From CAZRHH01 sp964599885 (GTDB lineage: Bacteria; Chloroflexota; Dehalococcoidia; DSTF01; JACRBR01), in the NCBI GenBank assembly GCA_964599885.1, contig CAZRHH010000011.1, positions 1 through 64,000 on the forward strand: a DNA stretch of 64,000 nucleotides, written 5' to 3'. This document shows positions 41,037-49,047 of this stretch, one piece after another; position 1 is the stretch's first letter; every line of letters begins with the position of its first letter. Below the pieces are notes generated by a model. The model was not told where the DNA came from. It did not search any database and saw only the letters and a program-made list of their open reading frames with translations. The translations under genes were made by a program, and so were the position numbers.

Positions 41037-41088
41037 CGAGCGGATTACCAATCCGACGATGTCGGTTCGAATCTTTCCGTGGGTGCCG
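41037..41088 (+). repeat. Decayed attachment core, copy 6
   Basis: CGAGCGGATTACCAATCCGA followed by ATGTCGGTTCGAATC and CGTGGGTGCCG aligns with the core over its length, with several substitutions and small gaps. It marks the probable oldest, right-hand edge of the integration zone. Confidence 0.5.
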
Positions 41089-41225
41089 TTATTCCTGTCG
41101 CCGCTAAGCTTTCCTACGACGACCTGCGTCCAATTCGCCTATCAACGCTCGATGCCAGATAATCGCCGCATCTGCGCTTGCTCGTGAAACGCGTGGGGCA
41201 GAGACGGATAGCAAGGAGTGACGGC

Positions 41226-41720
41226 ATGGACACGACAGTGACACCAGACCGCGTCGTAATCCGCGGCGCGATCGAGGCGATGGCGCCCGAATTTGCGACT
41301 CTCGTGCGGGAGATTGGCGACGGGGGATGGAAGACGAAGAGCGGGATTCCCGCGTACACCTGCGGGCAACTCGCATGGCACTTGGCGTCGGGCACTTCGT
41401 TCCTTGCCGGTCAAATAGGGAAGGCGAAGGACGGAAAGGCGCTCAATCCGCCTGCATTCCTGCGGCCGATCCTCTACAAAATGAGCGAGTGGCGGGTTCG
41501 CGTCGTATCGCGGAAGGCGACCCCTGCGTCGGTGCTCGCCGATTTTGACACCGCCGCGCGGAAACTCCTGGCAGTGCTGGAATCGTTTGACGATGAAACG
41601 CTGCGATTGTCCGCTACGCGTATGGGCGAGACGCTGACGATCGCCGGCCTGTTTCAGAAGCCCGTGGAGCACCTGGCGGAGCATGCCGCCCACATCCGCG
41701 CCGGCCTGCGCGACGCGTAG
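41226..41720 (+). CDS. DinB-like/maleylpyruvate-isomerase-fold protein
   Basis: 164 residues. The ATG at 41226 has an ideal AAGGAG 7 bp upstream. The fold is a four-helix bundle of the DinB/MDMPI type: CGQLAWHLASGTSFLAGQIG carries a first metal-ligand His, and FQKPVEHLAEHAAHIRAG near the C-terminus carries two more in HLAEH. This matches the three-His metal site of the superfamily. Its substrate is unknown; relatives use thiol cofactors. It is the first gene right of the att array. Confidence 0.7.
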   Translation: MDTTVTPDRVVIRGAIEAMAPEFATLVREIGDGGWKTKSGIPAYTCGQLAWHLASGTSFLAGQIGKAKDGKALNPPAFLRPILYKMSEWRVRVVSRKATPASVLADFDTAARKLLAVLESFDDETLRLSATRMGETLTIAGLFQKPVEHLAEHAAHIRAGLRDA

Positions 41721-41789
41721 CCTCCTGCGCAGCGTCGACGGAGAGTGGCCGGTGCTGTGGCAGCGTGGGATCTTTCGGGTCCGTCACCA

Positions 41790-42229
41790 ATGCAATGGAC
41801 TGCGGTATTGCGCTGCGTTGAAACGAACGAGGAGCTAACCTCACTCCTGGACAGGCAGCGTTGGACACTCGCAGCCGTGGGCGTGCCGGGCGTCTTGCTC
41901 GCAGTTTTCTTCGCTCACTCCTCTTGCGGTGTCGATCGGATCGAGATCTCGGCTGGAGACGCCGCCTTCGACACGGACACGCTGAAGGTTCCTGCGGAGG
42001 GGCCCTTCGCCATCGTATTCAAGAACAACGACAGCGGCATAGAACACGGCTTCGCCATCTACGAGAGTCGAGAGGCGGCCAAGGGCGGAGACGATTCAAC
42101 GCTGCAACCGAGATTACGAGCGGTCCCGATACGCAAGAGCTAGACGTCGCCGCGCCAGACGCGGATGAGTACTTCTTCTGGTGCGATGTGCATCAGGACC
42201 GGATGGGTGGGAGGCTGATTGCACGTTAG
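41790..42229 (+). pseudogene. Membrane-anchored cupredoxin-like gene, frameshifted
   Basis: The first part has a membrane helix (WTLAAVGVPGVLLAVFFAH) and a cupredoxin start (GDAAFDTDTLKVPAEGPFAIVFKNNDSGIEHGFAIY, with the first copper His). After GGDD near 42095 the frame changes, and FNAATEITSGPDTQELDV with YFFWCDVHQDRMGG, which holds the Cys, His and Met copper ligands, follows in another frame. Adding one T after GAT near 42097 restores GDDFNAATE. It is either a broken gene or a sequence error. Such single-domain cupredoxins resemble the CuA-less domain of oxidase subunit II. Confidence 0.65.
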
Positions 42230-42512
42230 GAAGTCTGCGGTGAATGCGCCGTTGAGTCATGCTTCGCTCGAGCAGCGTCTCGCCCGTGCGCAGACTGTCA
42301 AAGCGGACGCAGGTGCCGGGCAGCAGGACGAGGATCACGGATAGACTTCGGCTCAGGTCCGTCGCTGTCTGACCAGCTTCGGGCTCAGGGATTGCTCGGA
42401 GCGGCAAACTCCGTGCGGTCCCGACCTTCGCTGGGAAGATAGCACGGCCAGTCAAGCGCCAGAAGCTGAAGGCGCAGAACCTAAAGCTCGACATGCAGCG
42501 GGGGATAGCGGT
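42230..42512. other. Intergenic, no feature seen
   Basis: About 280 bp before the phosphotransferase gene. The frames on both strands look unstructured and no promoter stands out. Confidence 0.4.
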
Positions 42513-43392
42513 GTGGATGATTCGGATTGGCTGGCTCGGTTGCCGGCGTTACTCGAGCGGTGCGTTGAACGCTGGTCGTTGGAGTTAGGAGAGCGGCTCG
42601 AAACCGGGTACCTCGCGGAAGTCCGCGGCTGCACAGGCCCGGACGGCGAAGACCTCGTGATCAAGGTTTCGGCGCCACTCGCGAACACCGCGAACGAAGC
42701 CAACGCCCTTGCGCACTGGGGCGGACGTGGCGCCGCCAGGCTCGTGGCGTGGGACGCGGACATCGGCGCCCTGCTCCTCGAACGAATCCGGCCGGGCACG
42801 CTGCTGATGGACCGAGACCGCTCCGCCACGGACGACGAACTCGCCATCACTGCCGCGTCTCGTGCACTCGCCGCCATGCAGGCCGTACCCGCGCCCCCGG
42901 CGGGTAGCTTTCCTTCGTTCGAGGAGAAGCTGCGGTGGTGGCTGGACTACACGGCCATCTATGGCGAACCCGAAGCAGCTGGCACGCTGATGCTGCCGCT
43001 CTTCGAACATAGTGCCCTCCGCCTCGATGCCTTCGCGAAGCGCAAGACGCTGGCTCACGGCGGCGACTTCATCGCAAAGAACTTGCTGCTCGGACCCAAC
43101 GGCTGTTATGCCGCTGTCGATCCGCTGCCCTACATCGGTGACCCCTGCTCCGATGCCGGCCAGTTCTCGGCGTGGCACTCGCCGGTCGTGACCGTCATCC
43201 CGCGCGCGCGGCATCGCGGAGGCAACCGGAAACGACCCGGACCGCGCGGCGCCGTGGGCGGCGGTCTGGATGGTCTTCCAAGCCTGCGAAACCTGGCGCG
43301 ACGACTCGGACGATGTGCAGGCGTGGGTGGTGGGCGATGAGTGTCGACGCCTGCTGCATGCCCCGCCAATAACCCACGTGACTTCACCGTAA
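42513..43392 (+). pseudogene. Aminoglycoside/hydroxyurea-type phosphotransferase, frameshifted
   Basis: The first ~230 residues match the APH-type kinase fold: DLVIKVSAPLANTANEANAL (nucleotide Lys and Glu), GALLLERIRPGTLL (hinge), LAHGGDFIAKNLLLG (catalytic loop, HGD with Asn) and YAAVDPLPYIGDPCSDAG (Mg-binding DP). The family is the streptomycin/hydroxyurea kinase group. After SPVVTVIPRAR near 43200 the frame shifts: the natural C-terminus (EATGNDPDRAAPWAAV, FQACETWRDDSDDVQAWVVG) is read in the next frame up to 43392. A one-base indel in the CGCGCGCGG run is the likely cause. Confidence 0.7.
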
Positions 43393-43535
43393 CCGTTGCT
43401 GAGAATCGTCGGATTGGGTCTCCGCCCGGACGTGATCAGGCGCGCAGACCACACCGGGGGCCGAGTCCCGGCGCGTGCGTGAGCAGGTGCGAGAGACGCT
43501 GATCTGCTCCTAACGTTCCTGGCGCACTTAGGCCG

Positions 43536-43916
43536 TTAGCTGCCGGCGGACTGGAAGAGCTCGATCGGATTGCCGGAGGGGTCGTCGAGCAGGATCTGCT
43601 TCCCTCCCGGACCGGTGACGATGTCATTGCGGAAGCGCACGCCTTCGGCTCGCAGGCGCTCAACCTCGGCCGCGATGTCATCGACCACGAAGTGGATCCG
43701 GTTCCAGCCACCGGGGACCGGCTGGGCACCGTCGGGCATGGGACGCGCGGCGGAGCTCTGAGGCCCGCTCAGCAGGATGCGCAGATTGCCCCGGAAGACA
43801 TCGGCGAAGGCCGGGGCGTTGGTGCCGATCGTGAAACCGAAATGCTTCGTGTAGAAGTCGACCGCGCTAGGGACGTCCTCGACCATGTAGCGGACGCTGA
43901 CGGTGTCTTCGGGCAT
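43536..43916 (-). CDS. VOC-superfamily (glyoxalase-like) protein
   Basis: 126 residues forming one VOC beta-alpha-beta-beta-beta pair: VSVRYMVEDVPSAVDFYTKHFGF and WNRIHFVVDDIAAEVERLRAEGV, ending GGKQILLDDPSGNPIELFQ with a metal-ligand Glu. The size and pattern fit uncharacterised glyoxalase/dioxygenase-like VOC proteins. It lies 13 bp downstream of the ArsR-ArsC fusion gene in the same direction, so they form a small operon; an arsenic-related role is possible but not shown by sequence. Confidence 0.85.
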   Translation of the reverse strand: MPEDTVSVRYMVEDVPSAVDFYTKHFGFTIGTNAPAFADVFRGNLRILLSGPQSSAARPMPDGAQPVPGGWNRIHFVVDDIAAEVERLRAEGVRFRNDIVTGPGGKQILLDDPSGNPIELFQSAGS

Positions 43917-43929
43917 GGGACTAACCTCC

Positions 43930-44697
43930 TTACGGGTGCTGTTGGATGACGTGAAGCATGAACCGCACGCGGTTCTCGATGTCCGCCGCGGTACGCTGAA
44001 ACGCCGGATAGCTCTCCTCGTTGGTGTCCCCCTCCAGCGCCGGATCGGCGATGCTCCAGTGGATGCGTTCGGGCCCCCCTGGGAATTCGGGGCATGCCTC
44101 CCGCACCCGGTCGCAGAGGGTGACCACGTAATCGAAGCGCCGCCGCGCGAACCGGCTTAGGTGCTGGGATCGTTTCGAGCTGATGTCGATGCCCCGCTCG
44201 CGCATCACCCTGACCGCGTTCTGATGCATGCTCTTGGGATGACTGCCGGCACTGTGAACGTCGACGGTCTCGCCGGCCAGCTGCCGGAGCAGCGCCTCGG
44301 CGATCTGCGAGCGGGTGCTGTTGCCCGTGCACAGAAACAGGACGCGGACGCGGCGCCCTTGAGCCGCATAGCTGTCTCCGACGGGGGGTGCGAGGGCAAG
44401 CCCCGGGTGGAGCGCTCCGCCGGCGTCCGCCAGCAGCTCCCGGCATCGAGCGAGATCGACGCGGTAGTAGGCGTCTCGCCCATCGGCCGAGCTTCGCCGC
44501 ATCGACACCAACTGGCCTGCCCGCAACCGGGCGAGGTGGTAGGAGACCAGGCTCTGTGGCGTGCGGAGCACCTTCGTGAGCTCGCGAACCTGCCGGTCGC
44601 TACCGGCGAGTTCGCGGAGCAACTGCCAGCGCAGCGGGTGTCCGGCGAGTTGCAGGAAGCTCGGGGGGGCGGTCATCGGGCGAAGCTCCATGCTCAT
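43930..44697 (-). CDS. ArsR regulator fused to arsenate-reductase/low-MW phosphatase domain
   Basis: 255 residues from the ATG at 44697 (GTG at 44706 is an alternative). Residues ~10-95 are an ArsR winged helix (PLRWQLLRELAGSDRQVREL, SLVSYHLARLRAGQLVS). Residues ~110-255 are a low-molecular-weight tyrosine phosphatase/thioredoxin-type ArsC domain with the active loop VLFLCTGNSTRSQIAEALL (C-x5-R) and the general-acid region IADPALEGD. It joins sensor and arsenate reductase in one chain. Upstream, TTCAATCTATTGACGTTGAT is AT-rich and partly palindromic, suiting an ArsR operator. Confidence 0.9.
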   Translation of the reverse strand: MSMELRPMTAPPSFLQLAGHPLRWQLLRELAGSDRQVRELTKVLRTPQSLVSYHLARLRAGQLVSMRRSSADGRDAYYRVDLARCRELLADAGGALHPGLALAPPVGDSYAAQGRRVRVLFLCTGNSTRSQIAEALLRQLAGETVDVHSAGSHPKSMHQNAVRVMRERGIDISSKRSQHLSRFARRRFDYVVTLCDRVREACPEFPGGPERIHWSIADPALEGDTNEESYPAFQRTAADIENRVRFMLHVIQQHP

Positions 44698-44751
44698 GGT
44701 CACCACGATACATCAACGTCAATAGATTGAACAAGGTGGTTTGATAGATAT

Positions 44752-46079
44752 TTGAAGGCTTCGGCGGACCGATTCCCGCCCTTGTTCACGCGAGGCAATG
44801 CATCGCTACCAGCGCCGGGGGCGATTTTTGCCGCCGCTCTGGCTCTTGGCCTCAGCGGCGATCTACTGCTCCGTGCCTGGCCGTGGGGTCTGAATGCGGC
44901 TGTCTGGCTTATGGGTCTGTGCGCGGTTGCCTTCGCGCTGCCGCGATTCGAGTCGCTCGCGCTTCCCCGTCCGCGAGGCACGATGTGGCTCGCGGCAGCG
45001 CTCGGCTTTTCGCTCATGCTCGTCTGGCGATCGTCGCCTGTCCTTCAGACGCTCAATGTGATCGCGGTCTTTCTTTGTCTGTGGATGGTGGCCTTCCGCA
45101 CGAACGCTCACGCCCTGCGCGTGCACCACATCGGGCCTGAACCACACTGCATCACGAGTTCTCGCATCTGATGCTTTGGGCGTTGTTCGCATGGCTGGCG
45201 GGGAGTTATCTCTGGGGTGCACTCCTCGCTGAACGCGAACCTGTGCCCGAAACTCCTCGGATCGGCTGGCTCCGGTTTGAGTTCATCGAGGCGGGCGTGG
45301 TCTTCGGCCTGATCAACGCCCTCTTCCTGGCGTTCGTCGGCGTCCAGTTTCGCTATCTCTTCGGCGGCGCCGACAGCGTGGAATCCTCATCGTCGCTGAC
45401 CTATGCAGAGTATGCGCGCCGCGGATTCTTCGAGCTTGTTGCGGTTGCGGCGCTGGTTGTCCCGCTCCTGCTTCTCACCCATTGGCTGTTACCGCGGGGA
45501 TACTCAAGACTGCACCGCTTCTATGCCTTGCTCGCCACCGTGCTCGTCGTGCTGGTGTTCGTTGTGATGGCGTCGGCGCTCCAGCGGATGCGTCTCTACC
45601 AGGAAACATTCGGACTGACGGAACTCAGGCTGTACACCACGGCTTTCATGGCCTGGCTTCTCGCTGTGTTCGGGTGGCTCGCCTTCACGGTTCTCCGCGG
45701 ACAGCGCGACCGCTTCGCGTTTGGAATCCTGGTGGCCGGCCTTGCAGTGCTCGTCGGCCTCAACGGTCTCAACCCCGACGCTCTCATTGTCCGGCGTAAC
45801 GCGGCGATGGCAGTCGTAGACCGTCCCTTTGACAGCGCGTATGCACTCAATCTGAGTCACGACTCGGTGCCGTCGCTCGTCGCCAACCTCGACAAGCTGC
45901 CGCTGACCGAGCGCTGTGCGGTAGGACGCGAGCTTCGGCGCCGTTACCTCGATGCAGATGGCGACTGGCGGAGTTGGAGTTGGGGTCGGTTCCGGGCGCG
46001 CAGTGCGGTCTCGTCCAGCACGCAACTCGCCACTGCCTGCGACGCGGCTGGCAGTGAAGTGACGACGGTGGCGGAGTGA
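44752..46079 (+). pseudogene. DUF4173/DUF4153-type membrane protein, broken into two frames
   Basis: The first fragment (44752-45171, TTG start) has three hydrophobic segments and ends abnormally after VAFRTNAHALRVHHIG. The second (45171-46079) starts MLWALFAWLAGSYLWGALLA and continues with LRFEFIEAGVVFGLINALFLAFVGVQFRYLFGG, the DUF4173 signature, further helices and an ANLDKLPL end. In intact family members these are one protein with about 100 more residues between the parts, so an internal deletion plus frameshift is likely. The role of the family is unknown. Confidence 0.65.
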
Positions 46080-46086
46080 TCGTCCC

Positions 46087-46539
46087 TCAGCTGACCGGAG
46101 CCGCCATGATCCGCTCGATCTGCCCGGCGTGTTCGTGGTCATGGTCCGCTACGTTCTCCAGCACGCTCATGACGCTGTACTGGTCTTTACCGAGCGCGCG
46201 CACTTCGTAGAACGTGGCTTCGTCAACGCCGTCGACCGCGGACTCAAGTTCTTTCCGGTGTCTCTTGAGCGCGGCGATGACCGCCGGTATCGACGCCACA
46301 TCGTCGGGCGTTGCATCGGGGATCTGGACAGTGATGCCGCGGAGAAAGCCAAGGACGCGTGTGTACGAAACCTCCGCCTCAATCACATGCCGCAGGACTT
46401 CTTGCATAGACCAGCCGCCACGCCTCGTCCGTAACAGGTCTTCGTCGGACAGCAGCCGCAAGCGTTTCAGGAGGGCGGCGCGCGCGCGCGCTGCGGCGTC
46501 CAGATTTTCCGCAAGATCGCGTTCAAACTCCGTTGTCAT
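46087..46539 (-). CDS. DinB family protein
   Basis: 150 residues from the ATG at 46539, preceded by GGAGGAGG; a longer in-frame start at 46602 would run into the upstream gene. The DinB pattern is clear: LLRTRRGGWSMQEVLRHVIEAE carries the first His, and NVADHDHEHAGQIERI the HDHEH cluster that completes the metal site. DinB-fold proteins are putative metal- and thiol-dependent enzymes; the substrate is unknown. It follows the ArsR-rhodanese gene by 17 bp and is probably co-transcribed. Confidence 0.88.
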   Translation of the reverse strand: MTTEFERDLAENLDAAARARAALLKRLRLLSDEDLLRTRRGGWSMQEVLRHVIEAEVSYTRVLGFLRGITVQIPDATPDDVASIPAVIAALKRHRKELESAVDGVDEATFYEVRALGKDQYSVMSVLENVADHDHEHAGQIERIMAAPVS

Positions 46540-46556
46540 TCGTCCTCCTCCGGAAC

Positions 46557-47216
46557 TCATCGCTTCGCTACCGGCCGCCCCTCCGACATCCATTCCGGCC
46601 ATCCGCCTTCAAGGCGCACCGCGTCGAAGCCGCGCTCGCGCAAGAGAGCGACCGCTTCATCCGCAAACAAGCAATACTCGCCACGGCAGTAGGCGACGAT
46701 CCGTTTGTTGCGCGGCAGCTCCTTGATGCGCTCATCGAGTTCCTCGATGGGAATGGATAACGCACCAGCGACGTGACCGTGTTCAAACTCCATCGCCGGA
46801 CGCACGTCGACCAGTACGGCTTCGCCCTGCTTGAGGAGCCGTTGTAGCTCTTTCCGAGGCAGCTCCCGGTCACCGCCGTTTCCCGAAAAGTCGTCGCGTA
46901 GCCTTCCTATCTCGGGAAGCCGCTCCGCGGCCACGCCACGGAGGGCAAGCCAAAGCGATGTCACGGCCGGCGTTGCCAACCGGTAGACGACGCTCGTACC
47001 GCGGCGCTCTGATTCCACGAGCCGCGCGTTCTTCAGGATTTGGAGGTGCTGCGAGACGTTGGCGAGCGTCATGCCCGTCTCGGCCGCCAGGGCATCGACG
47101 CGCCGTGGCGCTTGAGCCAGAAGGTCGACAAGCTCGAGGCGACTGTCGCTTGCCAGGGCCTGGGCGACGCGCGCGAACTCCGGGTAGAGCCGATCCTTGA
47201 ATTCACGGTGGGCCAT
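46557..47216 (-). CDS. ArsR regulator fused to rhodanese domain
   Basis: 219 residues from ATG 47216 (MAHREFKDRLYPEFARVAQAL is the usual family start; ATG 47240 is possible). Residues ~1-95 are an ArsR winged helix (RVDALAAETGMTLANVSQHLQIL). Residues ~115-215 are a rhodanese domain with active Cys in IVAYCRGEYCLFA and the CDC25-like LVDVRPAMEFEHGHVAGA. Such fusions regulate sulfur or metalloid stress genes. The AT-rich region upstream (47236-47275) likely holds its operator. Confidence 0.9.
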   Translation of the reverse strand: MAHREFKDRLYPEFARVAQALASDSRLELVDLLAQAPRRVDALAAETGMTLANVSQHLQILKNARLVESERRGTSVVYRLATPAVTSLWLALRGVAAERLPEIGRLRDDFSGNGGDRELPRKELQRLLKQGEAVLVDVRPAMEFEHGHVAGALSIPIEELDERIKELPRNKRIVAYCRGEYCLFADEAVALLRERGFDAVRLEGGWPEWMSEGRPVAKR

Positions 47217-47235
47217 GGCAAGAGTGTGCCTCAGG

Positions 47236-47275
47236 ATCATCAGATAGTCAATATATCAAGCAATCACTTGACAGC
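47236..47275 (-). promoter_or_regulatory. AT-rich control region of the ArsR-rhodanese gene
   Basis: TCAAG-6-CTTGA (47256-47260 and 47267-47271) is a perfect inverted repeat inside an AT-rich stretch, next to ATATATCAA. It lies just before the start codon, where an ArsR-type repressor would bind. Confidence 0.45.
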
Positions 47276-47335
47276 TAGGGTATTCCCGGGTTAGGATCGC
47301 GCATCGTCAGACGCACAGACTGCAGAGGAGAACTC

Positions 47336-47464
47336 GTGGCACGCCGTATTGACTGCCCGTGCGGGCACGTCCTTCGAGGAGCGGACGACGAGGAACTCTT
47401 CAGACTGGCGCGGATCGACGACGAGGTCCGGGCGGGCGTCGTCGCCGACGCGCGCGACGAGTAG
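47336..47464 (+). CDS. Short DUF1059-like protein
   Basis: 42 residues from a GTG with GAGGAG upstream. ARRIDCPCGHVLRGADDEEL is the DUF1059 opening with its CPCG knuckle; the normal middle appears shortened, and VRAGVVADARDE resembles the usual C-terminus. It is either a compact member or one with an in-frame deletion. The function is unknown. Confidence 0.6.
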   Translation: MARRIDCPCGHVLRGADDEELFRLARIDDEVRAGVVADARDE

Positions 47465-47755
47465 AACCGCTCCAGGTCGGAAAGGGATCGGACGGAGCCG
47501 CCCAGATGCACTACTACGTCGAAAAGATTGTCGAGCACAGGTTTGAGGAAGCAAATCCGAACACAGAGGAATGCGCACTTCCTACGGGAAGAGCGCGCGC
47601 TTCGCCAGCGGCGCCGATCAGAACTGCTTCGGTCGGTCATCTGTCACCTCACGAGCTTGGACCGCTCTTTGAATGTGCGTGGAGACGCCCGATGGGGCGC
47701 CATACGCGCGGCCGACGCACGGGGCGCATAGTACCGATACGGATGGGATGTGGTC
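47465..47755. other. Intergenic, no clear gene
   Basis: About 290 bp between the DUF1059-like gene and the methyltransferase. A short frame starting MHYYVEKIVEHRFEEAN at 47505 looks plausible at first but runs on into low-quality Arg/Pro-rich sequence, and is probably a remnant. Confidence 0.35.
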
Positions 47756-48559
47756 ATGGTAGATCAGGTAGTAGCCGCCAACGTCGATCGCGAACGACTA
47801 CGCCGCCAGATAAGCGAGAAGTACACAGAAGTCGCGCAAGAGCCAGAGAAAGGGTTCCACTTCCATACGGGACGACCGCTGGCAATGATGCTTGGCTACG
47901 ACGCCCAAGACATCGACATCCTTCCCACTGGCACCGTTGATTCTTTCGCCGGAACGGGTAACCCCTTCTCTCTAGGAAGGCTGAACGCCGGCGAGACGGT
48001 GCTCGACATCGGCTGCGGCGCAGGGTTCGACACGCTGCAGGCGGCGATGCAGGTAGGGCCGCGCGGACGCGTCATTGCCGTGGATATGACCGAGGCGATG
48101 CGCGCGAAGACCAGCACGGCAGCAGCCGCGCTCGGCCTCACGAACGTAGATGTACGCCACGGCTTTATGGAAGAGTTGCCGGTTGATGACGCGAGCGTCG
48201 ATGTCGTGATCAGCAACGGCGTCATCAACCTGACGCCGGACAAAGTCGGCGTCATGCGCGAAGTCTTTCGTGTGCTGAAGCCGGCCGGACGCTTCCAGAT
48301 CGGCGACATCGTCGTCCACAAGGAAGTGCCGCAGGAAGCGAAGGACGACATCGATCTATGGTCTGGCTGAATTGCCGGTGCTCTGCTGTATGCAGAGTGG
48401 AACTGGGTGCTGGAGCACGTCGGCTTCCGGGACGTCCGCTGGGGGCGTGAGGTCGATGTCTTCTCGGGTTCGAAGCACGAGTCGGAAGCAAGGGACTTCG
48501 ATACGCGCGGCGTGACGTTCGCCGGTGTCAAGCCCCCAACGGAAGGCGACTCAGCATGA
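47756..48559 (+). CDS. arsM: ArsM-like SAM methyltransferase with in-frame TGA (candidate selenoprotein)
   Basis: The reading frame encodes 267 residues if the TGA at 48368-48370 (codon 205) is read through. FHFHTGRPLAMMLGYD, TVLDIGCGAGFDTL (SAM motif I), IAVDMTEAM and DVVISNGVINLTPDK are hallmarks of arsenite-methyltransferase-like enzymes. Relatives have ...LWTGC(V/I)AGAL; here the sequence is DIDLWSG-TGA-IAGALL, so TGA replaces the conserved catalytic Cys. The 62 codons after TGA keep homology (VLEHVGFRDV, DTRGVTF) and end in an ATGA overlap with DUF4395. A SECIS-like hairpin follows the TGA. Only one other Cys (motif I) is present, so the substrate could differ from arsenite. If TGA is a stop, the gene is truncated. 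Confidence 0.8.
48371..48400 (+). promoter_or_regulatory. Candidate bacterial SECIS element
   Basis: Directly after the TGA, CTCTGC (48381-48386) pairs with GCAGAG (48392-48397) around the loop TGTAT; two wobble pairs extend the stem. The apical loop begins 17 nt after the TGA and has a G at its second position. Bacterial SECIS elements are short hairpins whose loop begins roughly 16-37 nt after the UGA with a G in its first two bases, so the fit is good. Confidence 0.6.
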
Positions 48560-49047
48560 CGTTGTCTGTAACGCGCCGCCGGTTGCTCGCTATCCAGGGA
48601 TTCGACGAGGTCGACGGAGCAACGCTGGCCCAAACCGAACGCTGGCTGCGTATGTCGCCGGCGCTCTGCGCAGTCGTCGCAGCGGTGGGCACTGCGCTCG
48701 CGTCTCCCTGGATCCTCTGGACACTCGCCGCGGTCGCGGCACTTGGTGCGGCGCTTCCGTTCCATCCCTTCGACCTGATCTATAACCTGGGCGTTCGACG
48801 CCTCACCGGCACGCCCAAGCTTCCCGCAAACGGGTCGCCGCGACGCTTCGCCTGTGGCATGGCGAGCGTGTGGTTGATCACGACCGGCGCGTTGTTTGCC
48901 GCCGGACTCAACGTTGCAGGTTACGCGCTGGGCTTCACGTTTGTGGCGACGGCCACGCTCGTCGCGACCACGCACATTTGTATTCCGTCGATGATCTTCA
49001 GGACAGCATGCGGCCAGATGCCATCATTCCGAACCGGCGCGTCGTAG
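48556..49047 (+). CDS. DUF4395 family membrane protein
   Basis: 163 residues. The family pattern is visible: RLLAIQGFDEVDGATL, then WILWTLAAVAALGAALPFHPFDLIYN with FHPFD, and a C-terminal pair of hydrophobic segments ending THICIPSMIF with Cys. DUF4395 proteins are often next to rhodanese/thioredoxin-like and metalloid genes; their role is unknown. It starts in the stop codon of the methyltransferase frame (ATGA), which supports readthrough of the upstream TGA, and overlaps the MFS gene by 40 bp. Confidence 0.85.
   Translation: MTLSVTRRRLLAIQGFDEVDGATLAQTERWLRMSPALCAVVAAVGTALASPWILWTLAAVAALGAALPFHPFDLIYNLGVRRLTGTPKLPANGSPRRFACGMASVWLITTGALFAAGLNVAGYALGFTFVATATLVATTHICIPSMIFRTACGQMPSFRTGAS

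Noticed and set aside
48368..48370. Plain nonsense mutation in the ArsM-like gene
   Set aside because: Not excluded, but less likely: TGA falls exactly on the conserved Cys, the downstream frame has no other lesion over 62 codons, and a SECIS-like hairpin follows.
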